A stretch of DNA of 13,851 nucleotides from Amoebophrya sp. AT5.2 (Eukaryota; Sar; Dinophyceae; Syndiniales; Amoebophryaceae), in the NCBI GenBank assembly GCA_005223375.1, contig RXOD01005483.1:1-13851 (forward strand). The letters run 5' to 3'. Both the position numbers and the translations under genes were made by a program. The notes under the pieces were generated by a model. The model was not told where the DNA came from. It worked only from the letters and a program-made list of their open reading frames with translations, and did no database searches. This document shows, in pieces, positions 1-9,047 of this stretch; position 1 is the first letter of the stretch, and each line of letters opens with the position of its first letter.

Positions 1-844
1 ATCCCTTTCAGTTCACACCGAGCACGAGGCCTAGCACTACTTTATTTTATAGCGCTTGTCCCCATTCGACAGGTGCTGTATTATTTGGCAGGCGTTTGGA
101 GTTTCTCTCTCTCTCTATTCGTATTCACTTGCGGTGTTTTGGTTTGATGTCGGGCGTGGCTCAATATTATCGTACTTGTGCTGGATTCCAAGATCATCAC
201 TGCTGGATTCCAAGACTTATCGTACTTGTGCTGGATCACTCCAATATTATTGCACTATCAGTGGCTTGGGGATTTCGTAGAAAAAGCCAAAAGTTATTGG
301 TTGATGCGCAGGGGTATGCTTGCCCGAGTGCGCCGCAATAGCCGGCAGCCTAAGATGAAAGAAGGGCGCCCCAATGTTGGCGCACGGCAAGCGCAAAGCG
401 CGTACTTTTTCATGTCAAACAACATCGGAACATGTTTCCGGCGAATTTGAGCAGCTCCGGAATGCAACGACGCAAAACGACCAGCAACAACATTATTGGC
501 CCGTACCCGCCAGAACTTTTTTCTGGAGTTGTTCTGCTATCCATCGTGGTGAAAGATACATACATTTCATAGTGGTCAAATTATTTCCGTTTCATCCTCG
601 CCGGTGCGCCAGTTATCAGGGGTCGCGTGGCTCTGTCGGCCTCTGCTCCTCGTGGATCCGGCCGAGATGAACCGCTTCTCCGCAGGACCGTCCGTGGTGT
701 AGTACGCTCACTATCGATCATCCGCTTGATTCAAGGAAAAGCGCGATACTTGTTAGTAGCAATTCAAGCAGAAGCAAATATCCAGAGCGAGCCATCGATC
801 TTCAGCGAGGAAAGAGAAGCTCCGCAATCATCGGGAAAAGTAAG
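1..844. other. Upstream spacer and putative 5' leader of the aldehyde dehydrogenase gene
   Basis: No convincing gene is seen here. Open frames exist in all three forward frames but overlap one another, have mixed codon use and show no motif I recognise. The last roughly 100 bases before 845 are probably the 5' untranslated region of the ALDH gene. A nested direct repeat lies at 160-250. The 3' end of a gene upstream of the window could extend into the first few hundred bases, but nothing supports one. Confidence 0.5.
160..250. repeat. Nested short direct repeats
   Basis: A 20-base unit (TTATCGTACTTGTGCTGGAT) occurs at 167-186 and again identically at 217-236. Between and overlapping them, TGCTGGATTCCAAGA occurs at 179-193 and 201-215. 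CAATATTAT flanks the block at 162-170 and 242-250. The pattern looks like local duplication in non-coding DNA. No function is apparent. Confidence 0.85.
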
Positions 845-2578
845 ATGGGCAGCCTCGGCACTTCTACCTTCGGCGCGAGCGCCAAAAGTCATCTCCAGTC
901 CCTGCGAGAATTGTTCGCCACGGGCCGCACCAAACCTCTGGACTACCGTATCGCCCAGCTCCAGCTCCTGCGCAAGCGGCTGCTCGAGTACGAGAAGGAC
1001 ATTTGCGCTGCGGTGGAAAAGGATTTCCATCGGGCGCACCAGGACATCGCGGTGGCTGAATTCGTTCTGTGCGTGAAGGACATCGACGACACGATCAATG
1101 CCCTACCCAATTGGATGAAGCCGGAGGGCCGGCCGACACCGGTCGTGATGCAGCCGGGGTCCAGTGAAGTGGTGTACTCCCCAAAAGGAGTGATTTTGTG
1201 CATCACGCCGTGGAACTATCCAGTCAACACGACCGTGCGAAACTGCATTGCGGTGATCGCGGCGGGAAGCGTATCATCGGGGCGGTTACGATTGCGTGAG
1301 TTTGCTGATCGTTGACCGTGAGTTTGCGTGAGTTTGCGTGAGTTGCTGGACGAGCGATCATAACGTTTAGAATCAATCGAGACGACCTCTCCGCAAGCGG
1401 CGTACCATTTAAAAAAAAATTTGGTACTCGCAATCGCATTTATTCCCAATCGGTCATCGTACTATCATCAGGTCCCTCTTCTGAAGCCTTCCGAGGTTTC
1501 GGAGCACTCCTGCCGCGTGCTCGTGGACAAGATTTTCCACGACTTTCCCGGCGTGGGCATTGTCGAGGGTGGGGGCCCCGAGACCCAGGAACTGCTGAAG
1601 CTGCCCTTCGACCACATCATCTACACGGGGAATGGGCACACCGCGAAGTCGATCCTGAAACAAGCGGCGGAAAACCTCACTCCCTGCACGCTGGAGCTCG
1701 GCGGCAAGGGCCCCGCGATTTTGGACAGGCGGGAGAACTTCGGTCAGTCGGAGCACCAGTTCGAGGTCGCCCTCAAGCGCATTCTCTGGTCCAAGCACGT
1801 GAACGCTGGGCAGACGTGCGTCGCCGTCGACTATCTCATTTGCCACGAGGACGACGAGGAGGTGGTCGTGGCGAAGATCTTGGAGCTGTGGCCGAAGTTT
1901 TTTGAGGACGCGGCGTTTCCGAACCCGAGCACGTGCAAGGACTACGGCGGCTGTCTGATCTCGAAAAAGCACTTCGACCGCGTGTACTCGTACCTGGCGG
2001 AGGACCACGGGGGGAAGGTGGTGCTCGGTGGGATTAAAGAGGAGCGAAACGTGGATAAGCGGATCCACCACATCGGGTTCACGGTGGTCGTCAACCCACA
2101 CGAGGACGCCAAGTTGTCCACCGAGGAGATCTTCGGGCCGGTGCTCGTGGTGCGAACCTTTGCCGGCGCGACCCAGGGGGACTACCAACAGAGCGCGGTC
2201 GACTACGTCCGCGCCCGCCCGCACCCCCTGGCCCTGTACGTGTTCTCCGCCGACAGCGTGGGGTTTATACCGTATATTCGCGAGCACACGATCTCGGGCG
2301 GCTTCGTGGCGAACGACGACATGTTCCAGACCACGCACTTCTGCCTGCCGTTCGGGGGCGTGGGGGGCAGCGGCTTCGGCCGGATCAACGGCTTCGACGG
2401 GTTCAAGGAGCTGAGCCACCACCGGGCCTGCCTGTACCGAAAACTCGCGTTCGACCAGGCGGAGCGGTACCCGCCGTACTTCAAGGAAACGATGGACTTC
2501 TACAAAGCGGTCATGGTGGAGGGAAGCCTACTGAGAGCGCTGGTGTGCAAAAAGAGAGCAAAGTCGCGGTACACTTGA
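845..2578 (+). CDS. Aldehyde dehydrogenase, class 3 (ALDH3)-like; two exons, 845-1270 and 1472-2578
   Basis: Predicted to oxidise aldehydes to carboxylic acids with NAD(P)+. The spliced protein is 510 residues, slightly longer than typical ALDH3 enzymes. Seen in order: TPWNYP with the catalytic-site Asn at about residue 124; LKPSE just after the splice junction; LELGGK with the general-base Glu at about 217; NAGQTC with the nucleophile Cys at about 258; EEIFGPVL; and the C-terminal PFGGVGGSG and FKELSHHR blocks typical of class 3. Joining the exons gives AAGS-VPLLKPSE, which aligns without gaps to the family's AAGNAVVLKPSE, so the phase-0 junction is secure. The cofactor loop normally reads TGST-x-VGK but here reads TGNGHTAK (about residues 194-201). 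About six extra residues lie near 230. No N-terminal targeting peptide or hydrophobic C-terminal anchor is obvious, so a cytosolic location is my inference. The start is the first ATG of the conserved frame. Confidence 0.93.
1271..1471 (+). other. Spliceosomal intron in the aldehyde dehydrogenase gene (phase 0)
   Basis: The 201-base intron begins GTATCATC and ends ATCATCAG. Removing it restores the ALDH alignment exactly. Without splicing, the first exon meets a stop at 1313-1315. The interior is richer in A/T, with a run of nine A near 1410 flanked by GTACCA and TGGTAC. The heptamer TATCATC occurs just inside both ends (1272-1278 and 1463-1469). Confidence 0.93.
1294..1344 (+). repeat. Degenerate tandem repeat of GCGTGAGTTT inside the ALDH intron
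   Basis: Copies start at 1294, 1316 (first base changed), 1326 and 1336 (last copy truncated). The last three are head to tail. Each contains GTGAGT, the textbook ideal 5' splice-site hexamer, although the donor supported by the protein is the weaker-looking GTATCA at 1271. Confidence 0.8.
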
Positions 2579-3115
2579 GCTACTGGTCGTGCGGCTACAT
2601 TTTACTCGATGGGTGAGGAGAAAGGGGCGGACGATGCGATTTTCTGGGCAACTGCTGAGCGATGGGGGAGGAGAAGTGGCGCGTCGTGCGCGCCTACTAA
2701 CGTATTATAGGAGGTATAGCTCCAGCTGCTGCGGCGTTTGAAGGAAGCACGAGTTGATCTCGGACCGATTGAAAAGGCAGCGTCGGGGAGTTCTTTTTGG
2801 TGACATAACGATGGCGCTGCTACTGCTAGCTACTCTCGCTGCAAGCAGCATGACTGTATGTGCAGAAAGACAAAAATAAGGATTTTCTCAAGTGGATTCA
2901 AATTTGTCAAGTGTATCCAAAATTTCTTCCATTGCGAATTTAACATATCTATCCCGCATTGCGGCTTCGCCAGCATCGGTTTTGGACCCTCATCGTGGTC
3001 TCGAGGGACTCCAATGCGAGAAGCTGTCGTGGGGATTCAACATTGTTCAGCCGGTGATTGTTCGTAGTTGTGCGACGATGGACACATTACATATCAGTAT
3101 CACCGATCAGAGCGA
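2579..3115. other. Intergenic spacer between the ALDH and Obg genes
   Basis: No gene is supported. The segment holds the ALDH 3' untranslated region and the putative Obg leader. An imperfect direct repeat (GATGGGTGAGGAGAA at 2608, GATGGGGGAGGAGAA at 2661) is present. A short open frame from the ATG at 2858 has non-coding composition and no motif. It could only matter as an upstream open frame or as part of a missed 5' exon of the Obg gene. Confidence 0.5.
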
Positions 3116-4567
3116 ATGAAGAACGCAGAAGGAGAAGCGTTCCATCGCGCACAAAGAAATCACAGACCAAGAATGCGTTCCACCCGGCAGAAGGTCAAGC
3201 TGCTCGAGCGGAATTTGATTGACTCCGTCCAGGTCCACGCGATTGGCGGCTCCGGTGGTGACGGCGCGCTGTCGTATCGGAAGCACGCGAGCGCGAAGCT
3301 GTTCGGCCCCGGCATCCCGTGGGGCGGTTGCGGCGGGAGGGGCGGCGACGTCGTGCTCCAGGTGGCACAGTCCGCGAACCTGCGAAACATTGTGAGCCCG
3401 AAACTCCGAGCGGACAATGGTGGCATGGGCCGCCGGAGAAACGGGAGCGGCCTGAACGGCGAGAATTTAGTCGTACGCGTGCCGCCCGGGGTGTTGGTGA
3501 GCGAAATTTTCGAAGCGGCGGCGGCCGGCGGGTCGCAGGCGAGCAGAGCGCACGACGGGGGGGAGCCCGCTTTGGTGAACGCGGGCGCGGCAGGGGGGGC
3601 TTTTTTCCCTTCAGGAGGCAACAGCAGTTCGTCTCCGTCACCACCCGCAGCGGTCCCAGCTGCCGAAGAGTTGTCCATTGCATGCACAACTACAGCGGCC
3701 GCACCCTGCGCAGCGCCCACGCCCGCGACCGCGCGCCGCCTCGTGAAAATCGCCGACCTTACTGCCCTCGACGAAACGTTCGTGCTCGCGTGCGGGGGGC
3801 TGGGCGGCGGCGGCAACACGATGGAAGACCCCCACGACGCCGGCAAGGGCAGCGCCGGCGAGGACCGGAAATTTCTTTTGGAGCTGCACTCCATTGCTGA
3901 CGTAGGCTTGGTTGGGTTTCCCAACGCCGGCAAGTCGTCGTTTTTGCGGGCCGTGTCCCGCGCGACGCCCAAGGTCGCGGCGTATCCGTTCACGACGCTC
4001 GCGCCCTTCGTGGGCAACGTGCAATTCAAGGACGGCTTCGAGCTCTCCGTCGCGGACGTCCCGGGGCTGGTGGAGGACGCGCACCTGGACCGGGGGCTGG
4101 GGCACGAATTCCTGCAGCACCTACAGCGGACGAAGGCGCTCTTGTACGTCGTGGACGCGTCGCTGGAGGGCGTCGATGCGGTGCGGCAGCTGGAAATCCT
4201 GCGGCGGGAGATCTTCTTTTTCAGCGAGGAAATGGCGGCGCGGCCGTACGCAATCCTGGCGAACAAGTGCGACCTGGGGGGCGTCGCGCTGGAAAACGTG
4301 GATCGCCTGTTCAACGAGTTTTGTCGCGGCCACGAGGCTGGACGGGAAGTAGATGTAATAAGGGCGCGTAGCGCCGGATCTACGGATTCGTTCCGAAACA
4401 GGAGTCAGGGCGCGATGTTGACTCGTTTCAGGCCGAAAGTTTTCGCCATCTCAGCGAAGAGCGGCGTGGGTGTCGGCAGCGTCGTGGCAGGGATGAGGCG
4501 CATGCTCAAAGAGTGCTGCGCGGACGTTCCTGAGTGGTCATCCATACAACAAGCATCCGGATCCTGA
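3116..4567 (+). CDS. Obg/CgtA-family GTPase, probably organellar ribosome-assembly factor
   Basis: Obg GTPases help mature the large ribosomal subunit; eukaryotic members act in mitochondria or plastids. From ATG 3116 the protein has 483 residues. The glycine-rich Obg fold (about 34-250) shows GGSGGDG, GGCGGRGGDVV and VRVPPGVLV. The G domain shows GFPNAGKSS (about 267-275), an FTTL switch, DVPG (314-317), NKCD (383-386) and SAKSG (446-450), so all nucleotide-binding motifs are intact. Two additions stand out. One is a low-complexity Ala/Gly/Ser/Pro insert at about residues 132-207, between VLVSEI and RLVKIADL. The other is roughly 30 residues between NKCD and SAKSG. The frame continues upstream without a stop to at least 3068 but has no ATG there. 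ATG 3173 is another possible start, and a 5' exon carrying a targeting peptide cannot be excluded. The one-exon structure contrasts with its intron-bearing neighbours. Confidence 0.92.
   Translation: MKNAEGEAFHRAQRNHRPRMRSTRQKVKLLERNLIDSVQVHAIGGSGGDGALSYRKHASAKLFGPGIPWGGCGGRGGDVVLQVAQSANLRNIVSPKLRADNGGMGRRRNGSGLNGENLVVRVPPGVLVSEIFEAAAAGGSQASRAHDGGEPALVNAGAAGGAFFPSGGNSSSSPSPPAAVPAAEELSIACTTTAAAPCAAPTPATARRLVKIADLTALDETFVLACGGLGGGGNTMEDPHDAGKGSAGEDRKFLLELHSIADVGLVGFPNAGKSSFLRAVSRATPKVAAYPFTTLAPFVGNVQFKDGFELSVADVPGLVEDAHLDRGLGHEFLQHLQRTKALLYVVDASLEGVDAVRQLEILRREIFFFSEEMAARPYAILANKCDLGGVALENVDRLFNEFCRGHEAGREVDVIRARSAGSTDSFRNRSQGAMLTRFRPKVFAISAKSGVGVGSVVAGMRRMLKECCADVPEWSSIQQASGS
4349..4383 (+). 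repeat. Inverted repeat within the G4-G5 insert of the Obg gene
   Basis: GTAGAT (4349-4354) is matched by ATCTAC (4378-4383). Nested between them is a perfect GGCGC-GTA-GCGCC hairpin of about 13 bases. The surrounding codons (GTA, ATA, AGG) are unlike the rest of the gene. The segment begins with GTAGAT and an in-frame CAG ends at 4408, 60 bases later, so a retained or optional in-frame intron is possible. The base pairing is seen; the meaning is inferred. Confidence 0.5.
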
Positions 4568-5009
4568 ATGTTTGGAAATTGTGGTGTCATCGTGTCGTGA
4601 AGATCGACTCCGATCAGTAAGTATTCGTTGGACATGGTGGTTTCAAAATGCAAACAGATGAAAAAGGGCAGAAGTGCGAGCTGCAAGGGTGCTATTAATT
4701 TATCGCAACATGCTCAACATCATTAGTCTGCGTCATTTGTCCTTGTGCTCCTGGCTCCGAAAGGGCTTGCAGAGTCAATCCGACACATTCGATTTCATCC
4801 GTACTTAGATACATCAACACAGACAGAGACACCAATCTACCACTTCGAGAGCTTCCCTTTCGGTTTTCCCATCCACCTCAATTGGCACCCAATTAGCCAG
4901 TCGCTATCGCTTCACTAAGCCCCCGGCCCCATTACGAATTCTAGAAAACAGACGGAAGTTGTTCGCAAGACAAGAAAGAGAAACCACAAACATCTCAATT
5001 AAAAAAAGC
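4568..5009. other. Intergenic spacer between the Obg and zinc-finger genes
   Basis: A/T-richer non-coding sequence holding the Obg 3' region and the leader of the next gene. I see no RNA gene, clear promoter element or repeat in it. Confidence 0.5.
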
Positions 5010-6622
5010 ATGTCGTTCTTGACCGAGGGTCGCGCGATCGGCCGCGAGCTGGTTCCTGTGTGCGATCCTGAGCGCCCGCGCAACGAACAGGACCCCGAGT
5101 GGCTCGCGAAGCATCGGCATTTCGACAACCCGTTCGAAGTGTCCGCAGCGGTCAACGCCAAGACGCTCCGAAAAAATGAGGCCGCGAAAAGGGAGATGGA
5201 GCGCGCGCAGGCGATGCAGGCGCACATGGTTTCAGAGATGAGCGCCAATGGCGGCGCCAGCTCCTCCTCGACTTTCTTCGGCGGCATGTCTGGCGCGGAT
5301 GCGGGCGAGGAGGGAACGACAGTGGTTTCGACGACGACGGAGATAGTGAAGGGCGGTAAGGGAAAGGGTAAAAAGGGGAAAGGGAAGAAAGGGAAAGGCG
5401 GATGGTCAAGTGCACTGATGCCGATGGACCAGTTCGATACCGTTACCAGCGGAAAATTGGCGGTGCAGATGGGGGATCCAGAACTGACAAGGGATCAGCA
5501 AGAAAACACCGAGCTGGATCCGGGGGACAAGGACACGGGAGAAGGTATCTATGTTGCTTGATTTTCGAAAAAACTCGTTTAGCCACGTTAGAACCTAAGC
5601 CAGTTTCCGTATGGTACCTCCAACTAATAATTTCGCCAAAGGATATAAAAAAAGAAGTTGTTTTCCCATTCCTTTTCCCAACGATCACAACAGGTGTGAA
5701 GCAGCGCAAGGAGGTTGAGCAGCAGATGCTCCGCAACGAGACCGGTCTCTGGGTCCCGAAGAAACTTCCCAAGGACACCATCCAGACCGAGATCGTCGAC
5801 GAGAGATCCTCCGACCTGACGCAAACCGGCAACCGAGGCCTTTTGAAGAACGTGAAGGTGCGCTCTCTGCTCGTCTCTGAGATCAAGTCGGACGTCGCGC
5901 ACGAGCACTGGACCTGTACGGGGTGCAAAACCGTGAACATCCGACTGCGGAAGCACTGCACGAAGTGCGGGCAGCCCTACACGGAGCTGCACGACCTGCT
6001 GAAAGTGGACCAAAAGCGCCGCGAGCAGATGCGGAAGAAGCTCCCGACCGGCTGGGAGTGCGGGTCTTGTCGCTACGTGAACAAGCCGAACCGCAGCACG
6101 TGCTTCAAGTGCAGCGAGTCGAAAATGATGGGCGAGCCGGTCTACGCGGACCTGGATCAGTACAACCGGGGGTATGACGGAGGGGGGAGTGTGATCGGCG
6201 GGGCGGCGGGCTCGCTGTCGAAAATAGCGGGGGCGGCGTCGCGGCTGGGGGAAAGAACTAAAGGTGGGGGGCATCATGGCGGATACAAGCACCAGCAGGG
6301 GGGGTACAATTATGGGGATCCGGGGGCGAGTGCGGGATGGAGTCTGACGAGGGGGGCTGCGGGGAGCGGCAGTAGACCGCCGACCGCACAAGAGGAGCGC
6401 ATCGCGAAACTGCGAGAAGCGAACAAGCGAGACGATTTTCGGGGCGGGATCGGCGAAAAAGAAAAGCTGGAGATGAGAAAGCAAATTCGGGCCGAAACAA
6501 GGACAGCAGGTGGGGGGGAAAGAAAACGGTCACGGTCAAGAGAGCGTGGTGGAGGTGGAGCGAAAGGCAGTGCGAAAAGTGGCGGCGATGAAGCCAATGA
6601 GATTCAAGAAGGGTTCTTTTGA
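5010..6622 (+). CDS. Double RanBP2-type zinc-finger protein, putative RNA-binding/splicing-associated factor; exons 5010-5544 and 5694-6622
   Basis: The spliced protein is 487 residues. The first exon encodes a charged N-terminal region and a Lys/Gly tract (GKGKGKKGKGKKGKGG) near residues 115-131. The second exon encodes two zinc fingers of the form W-x-C-x2-C-x10-C-x2-C with the family Asn in place: residues 251-270 (Cys 253, 256, 267, 270) and 299-318 (Cys 301, 304, 315, 318). A Gly-rich region follows, then a short Arg/Ser patch (RKRSRSRER, about 455-463). RanBP2 fingers of ZRANB2 type bind single-stranded RNA, and with the RS-like tail this suggests a nuclear RNA-processing role. Other RanBP2 fingers bind ubiquitin or Ran, so the role is inferred. 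The start is the first ATG of the frame. Splicing gives GEG-VKQRKE in frame at phase 1. I cannot name an orthologue. Confidence 0.87.
5545..5693 (+). other. Intron in the zinc-finger gene (phase 1)
   Basis: The 149-base intron runs from GAAG|GTATCT to CACAACAG|GTG. It is A/T-rich with a pyrimidine tract just before the acceptor. Without splicing the first exon stops at 5559-5561. AGGT is present at both exon-intron borders. Confidence 0.9.
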
Positions 6623-7628
6623 AAAAAAGGAGAAGTAACTCGTTTCCCATTGATTCCCCCGGCGATCGCTTCAACAACGACAACTGCGACCCGAACTGAT
6701 GTGACCAACGACTTCTATTCAAGTGTAACCGGACTCACGTCTACGATTTTCGGAAACTAATGTGTGTTCATCTGCTTGGTACTGACAGTCAAGTGCAAGA
6801 TCTCATCGGTCGGAACTGACTATCCCGCGAATGACAAAGCGAACAACAATCGGTCCGTGATAGCTGCAATAATGTCGACGGTACCCTCCAGACCCACCTC
6901 GACGGCACTGATTAATCTCAGCGCGGATAACTACTGTAGTATACTGTTTATATCTAATCGGTTCTAGTGCGAGTCGCGCATGTCCGTGTCTTGTGTTGTG
7001 AGTCTTAGACCTCTGCCTCTCCCCCTGATCGCTTTCTTGTAATGCGTTCGGCCCCATCAATATGGAGGGTGTCGTTCTTGCCGTTCCACTTGAAGATTCC
7101 ACCAAACGAATGACAGAAAAGGCAGAGGCGGGCCTCACTATCACACCAGTAGTGATACTCCCCTTTGATTCGTGAAAAATAAAAGGTAAGGCAAGGAAAT
7201 CGAGCTGAAGACTCGCTGTGGCCGTATCAAGCCGCAAACTACGTTTGGAACATATCAATAAAGAAAACATAAGCAACTAGCTACAAAACAAAATCGAGAC
7301 CCATCGGGCAGCCGCAGCGGCATATAACGACTTCAAATCGAAAAAAAAGACCAGTCATCGACTCACTCTCACTTCGCAAGCAATATCGTTGCAAAAGTTC
7401 TAATCCAACCACTTCTAAGCCCGACGGATTTCCGCAGCACTAGTTTTGGATCGATACGCGTATATACCGGACCTGTTTCTGTTGTGAAGGTAAACGGTTT
7501 TGAAAATTGAAAGTTCAGAAAGCTGGTCGAGTCGGCCCGCTGAGTAAATTTGTTATCGTCCTCCGGAGCAGGACTTGGACTGCATTGACTTTCAGGAGAA
7601 AGCAGGAAGACTGCAGCTCTCGCCAAGG
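6623..7628. other. Intergenic spacer, about 1 kb
   Basis: No gene is supported. An open frame on the - strand from about 7270 to 6803 begins with an ATG, but it has A/T-rich mixed codons and no recognisable domain, so it is not called. TATATA at 7461-7466 and a GTAAAC donor-like site at 7490 lie upstream of the next gene. AATAAA occurs near 7178 and 7257, but its use as a polyadenylation signal in this organism is unknown. Confidence 0.45.
7490..7595 (+). other. Possible 5'-untranslated-region intron before the small two-exon gene
   Basis: GAAG|GTAAAC at 7490 resembles the donors of the secure introns in this window. CAG acceptors follow at 7570 (GGAGCAG|GAC) and 7595 (TTTCAG|GAG), shortly before ATG 7629. 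No protein evidence can confirm this because both sides would be untranslated. Confidence 0.25.
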
Positions 7629-8196
7629 ATGGTGTTGCACGACCGCACCAAGCACGTGAAGTACGAGAACACGCCCTGGTTCCAGCGGAAGGAGCGCGAA
7701 TCGGGCGATGTGAAGTCTTCCGTGCGTGCCGCCGCGAAGAAGGATGGCCAAGGAGGCGCCTACACCTGGTAAAAATAAAGACAACCTGCTTCTTCATTCA
7801 CATTCTAGAATACAGAACGAAGCACATGCACAACCATCAATAAACAAGAACTGTACAACGTATAGAAACCGCGAAGCACTCAGTCTCATCTTCGACTCGA
7901 ACCACAGGACGGGCGGCGCTGCCGACTTGGAGCTGAATTTCGTGTCGCACTCGCCCGTGGAGCAGGTGGCCAAGGTGAAATCGGCGGAAGGTTACCCGAG
8001 CTCCACTGCTTCCGCGTCGACGGACAGTCTGCAGTCGATGGAAGATTTCCAGTTCAACGAAAAGGACTTTCCGCCGCTCGCTCGCGTGAACATTCCGAAT
8101 GGGATGAAGGGAGGAGGTTCCCGCAGCACCAAAGTGATGAAGGCGGCGGACGAGTGGAGCACGCGGGTCATGATGGATCAGGACCTGAATATCTAA
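7629..8196 (+). CDS. Conserved-looking small protein of unknown function; exons 7629-7768 and 7908-8196
   Basis: I do not recognise the family. The spliced product is 142 residues, hydrophilic, with a basic N-terminal third and no membrane segment or signal peptide. The junction creates a Trp codon (GAYTW-TGGAADLE) and preserves the frame at phase 2. G+C-rich codons continue on both sides, which supports a real gene. A Ser/Thr-rich stretch near residues 77-91 precedes QFNEKDFPPLAR (about 95-106). That motif resembles short NEDFPALP-type segments found in some mRNA-metabolism proteins such as CNOT2, but no matching folded domain is visible, so this is only a hint. The C-terminus ends DEWSTRVMMDQDLNI. 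ATG 7629 is chosen because the conserved-looking frame begins there. Confidence 0.75.
7769..7907 (+). other. Intron in the small unknown gene (phase 2)
   Basis: The 139-base intron runs from ACCTG|GTAAAAAT to AACCACAG|GACG. It is A/T-rich throughout, in contrast to the exons. Unspliced, the first frame stops immediately at the donor (TGG TAA). Confidence 0.87.
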
Positions 8197-8768
8197 GGTG
8201 CAGGATCTACAGCGCGGGATGGGAAAGTGAACACCCACTCTTCAAGTGATGGCGTTAGTTTTAGTTTAGCTATAGCTACTGGTACTGAAGCCGAAGAAGA
8301 AGAACCCCGCGCTTCAGCAGCAGCAGGGGGAGTCTCGAGCTGTAGCGAAGGGTTCGCTTACTTATTTCAGCCCGAGGGATAGTGATGGAGCTAGCAGCAG
8401 ACAAAGACATGTATTGCTTCATCGACGAATTTACCTGCGACAACATGATCACGATTTATAACTTTCTCAATTCAGGCACTTGATTCTCCGTTTGTTCAAT
8501 CTTACCATTGCGATCAACAGGGGCGCTCGAGGGACTAGTTCTTGTGAAGTTTCCTCGATTGCGAAGCACAAGCAGAGACGTGTACGAAATTATATCCAAT
8601 GTATGTTCTCTTCATCTGAAATTTAACAGCAAATGTTTGAGCGGTTCTTGCTACAACTAGCGGGAGCACGACAGCAGTTGTCAATGTCGTGCTGCAGAGC
8701 TGCGACTTTAGAAAGTTCTCTAGAAATTCAATCAACAACTGTCTCGACCTAGGAGACAACACATCAAT

Positions 8769-8810
8769 GGGGTGGCACATCAGAGCCTCATCAGGGGTGG
8801 CACATCAGAG
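8769..8810. repeat. 17-base direct repeat, 25-base period
   Basis: GGGGTGGCACATCAGAG occurs at 8769-8785 and identically at 8794-8810, separated by CCTCATCA. Only two copies are present, so it is not an array. Confidence 0.9.
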
Positions 8811-9047
8811 TTTTTATTCCATTGACTTCTTTTCGATGGTATGCTTGAATTCGCGATGCCGCGGCCGCGCAGCGAAAAACCGTCCGACCCCATTCTTTTT
8901 ATGGAGTTTTGCAACCAAGCTGCAACATTGAAGAATCTACTTCCGGAGGTGACGGACTTCAGCTGCAGGACGGTATCGCACCACTGCGCTCGTGGACGCT
9001 AAACAGTGTGGCGCCCTGTAACTAGATACAAGAAAAGGTAATTCTCG

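Noticed and set aside
150..165. Dinoflagellate spliced-leader remnant (GGCTCAA near 158)
   Set aside because: Only seven bases match and the preceding TTTT-containing part of the leader is absent, so a chance match is more likely.
1454..2422. Open frame of 322 codons on the - strand across the ALDH second exon
   Set aside because: A shadow of the ALDH coding frame with the same cause. No recognisable motif.
3160..4314. Long open frame of 384 codons on the - strand across the Obg gene
   Set aside because: It lies exactly antisense to a gene with all Obg motifs intact. G+C-rich third positions commonly leave the antisense frame open. The product is Arg/Pro/Ser-rich with no domain.
4349..4431. 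Intron from GTAGAT to CGTTTCAG in the Obg gene
   Set aside because: The 83-base removal shifts the frame and destroys the SAKSG motif. Only the 60-base variant ending at 4408 keeps the frame.
6803..7270. Open frame of about 155 codons on the - strand in the spacer after the zinc-finger gene
   Set aside because: It has an ATG but A/T-rich, unbiased codons unlike the real genes here, and no motif or splice support. Recorded only because it is the one sizeable candidate in that spacer.
8769..8810. CRISPR-like or satellite array
   Set aside because: Only two copies of the 17-base unit with an 8-base spacer. No further copies and no associated genes.
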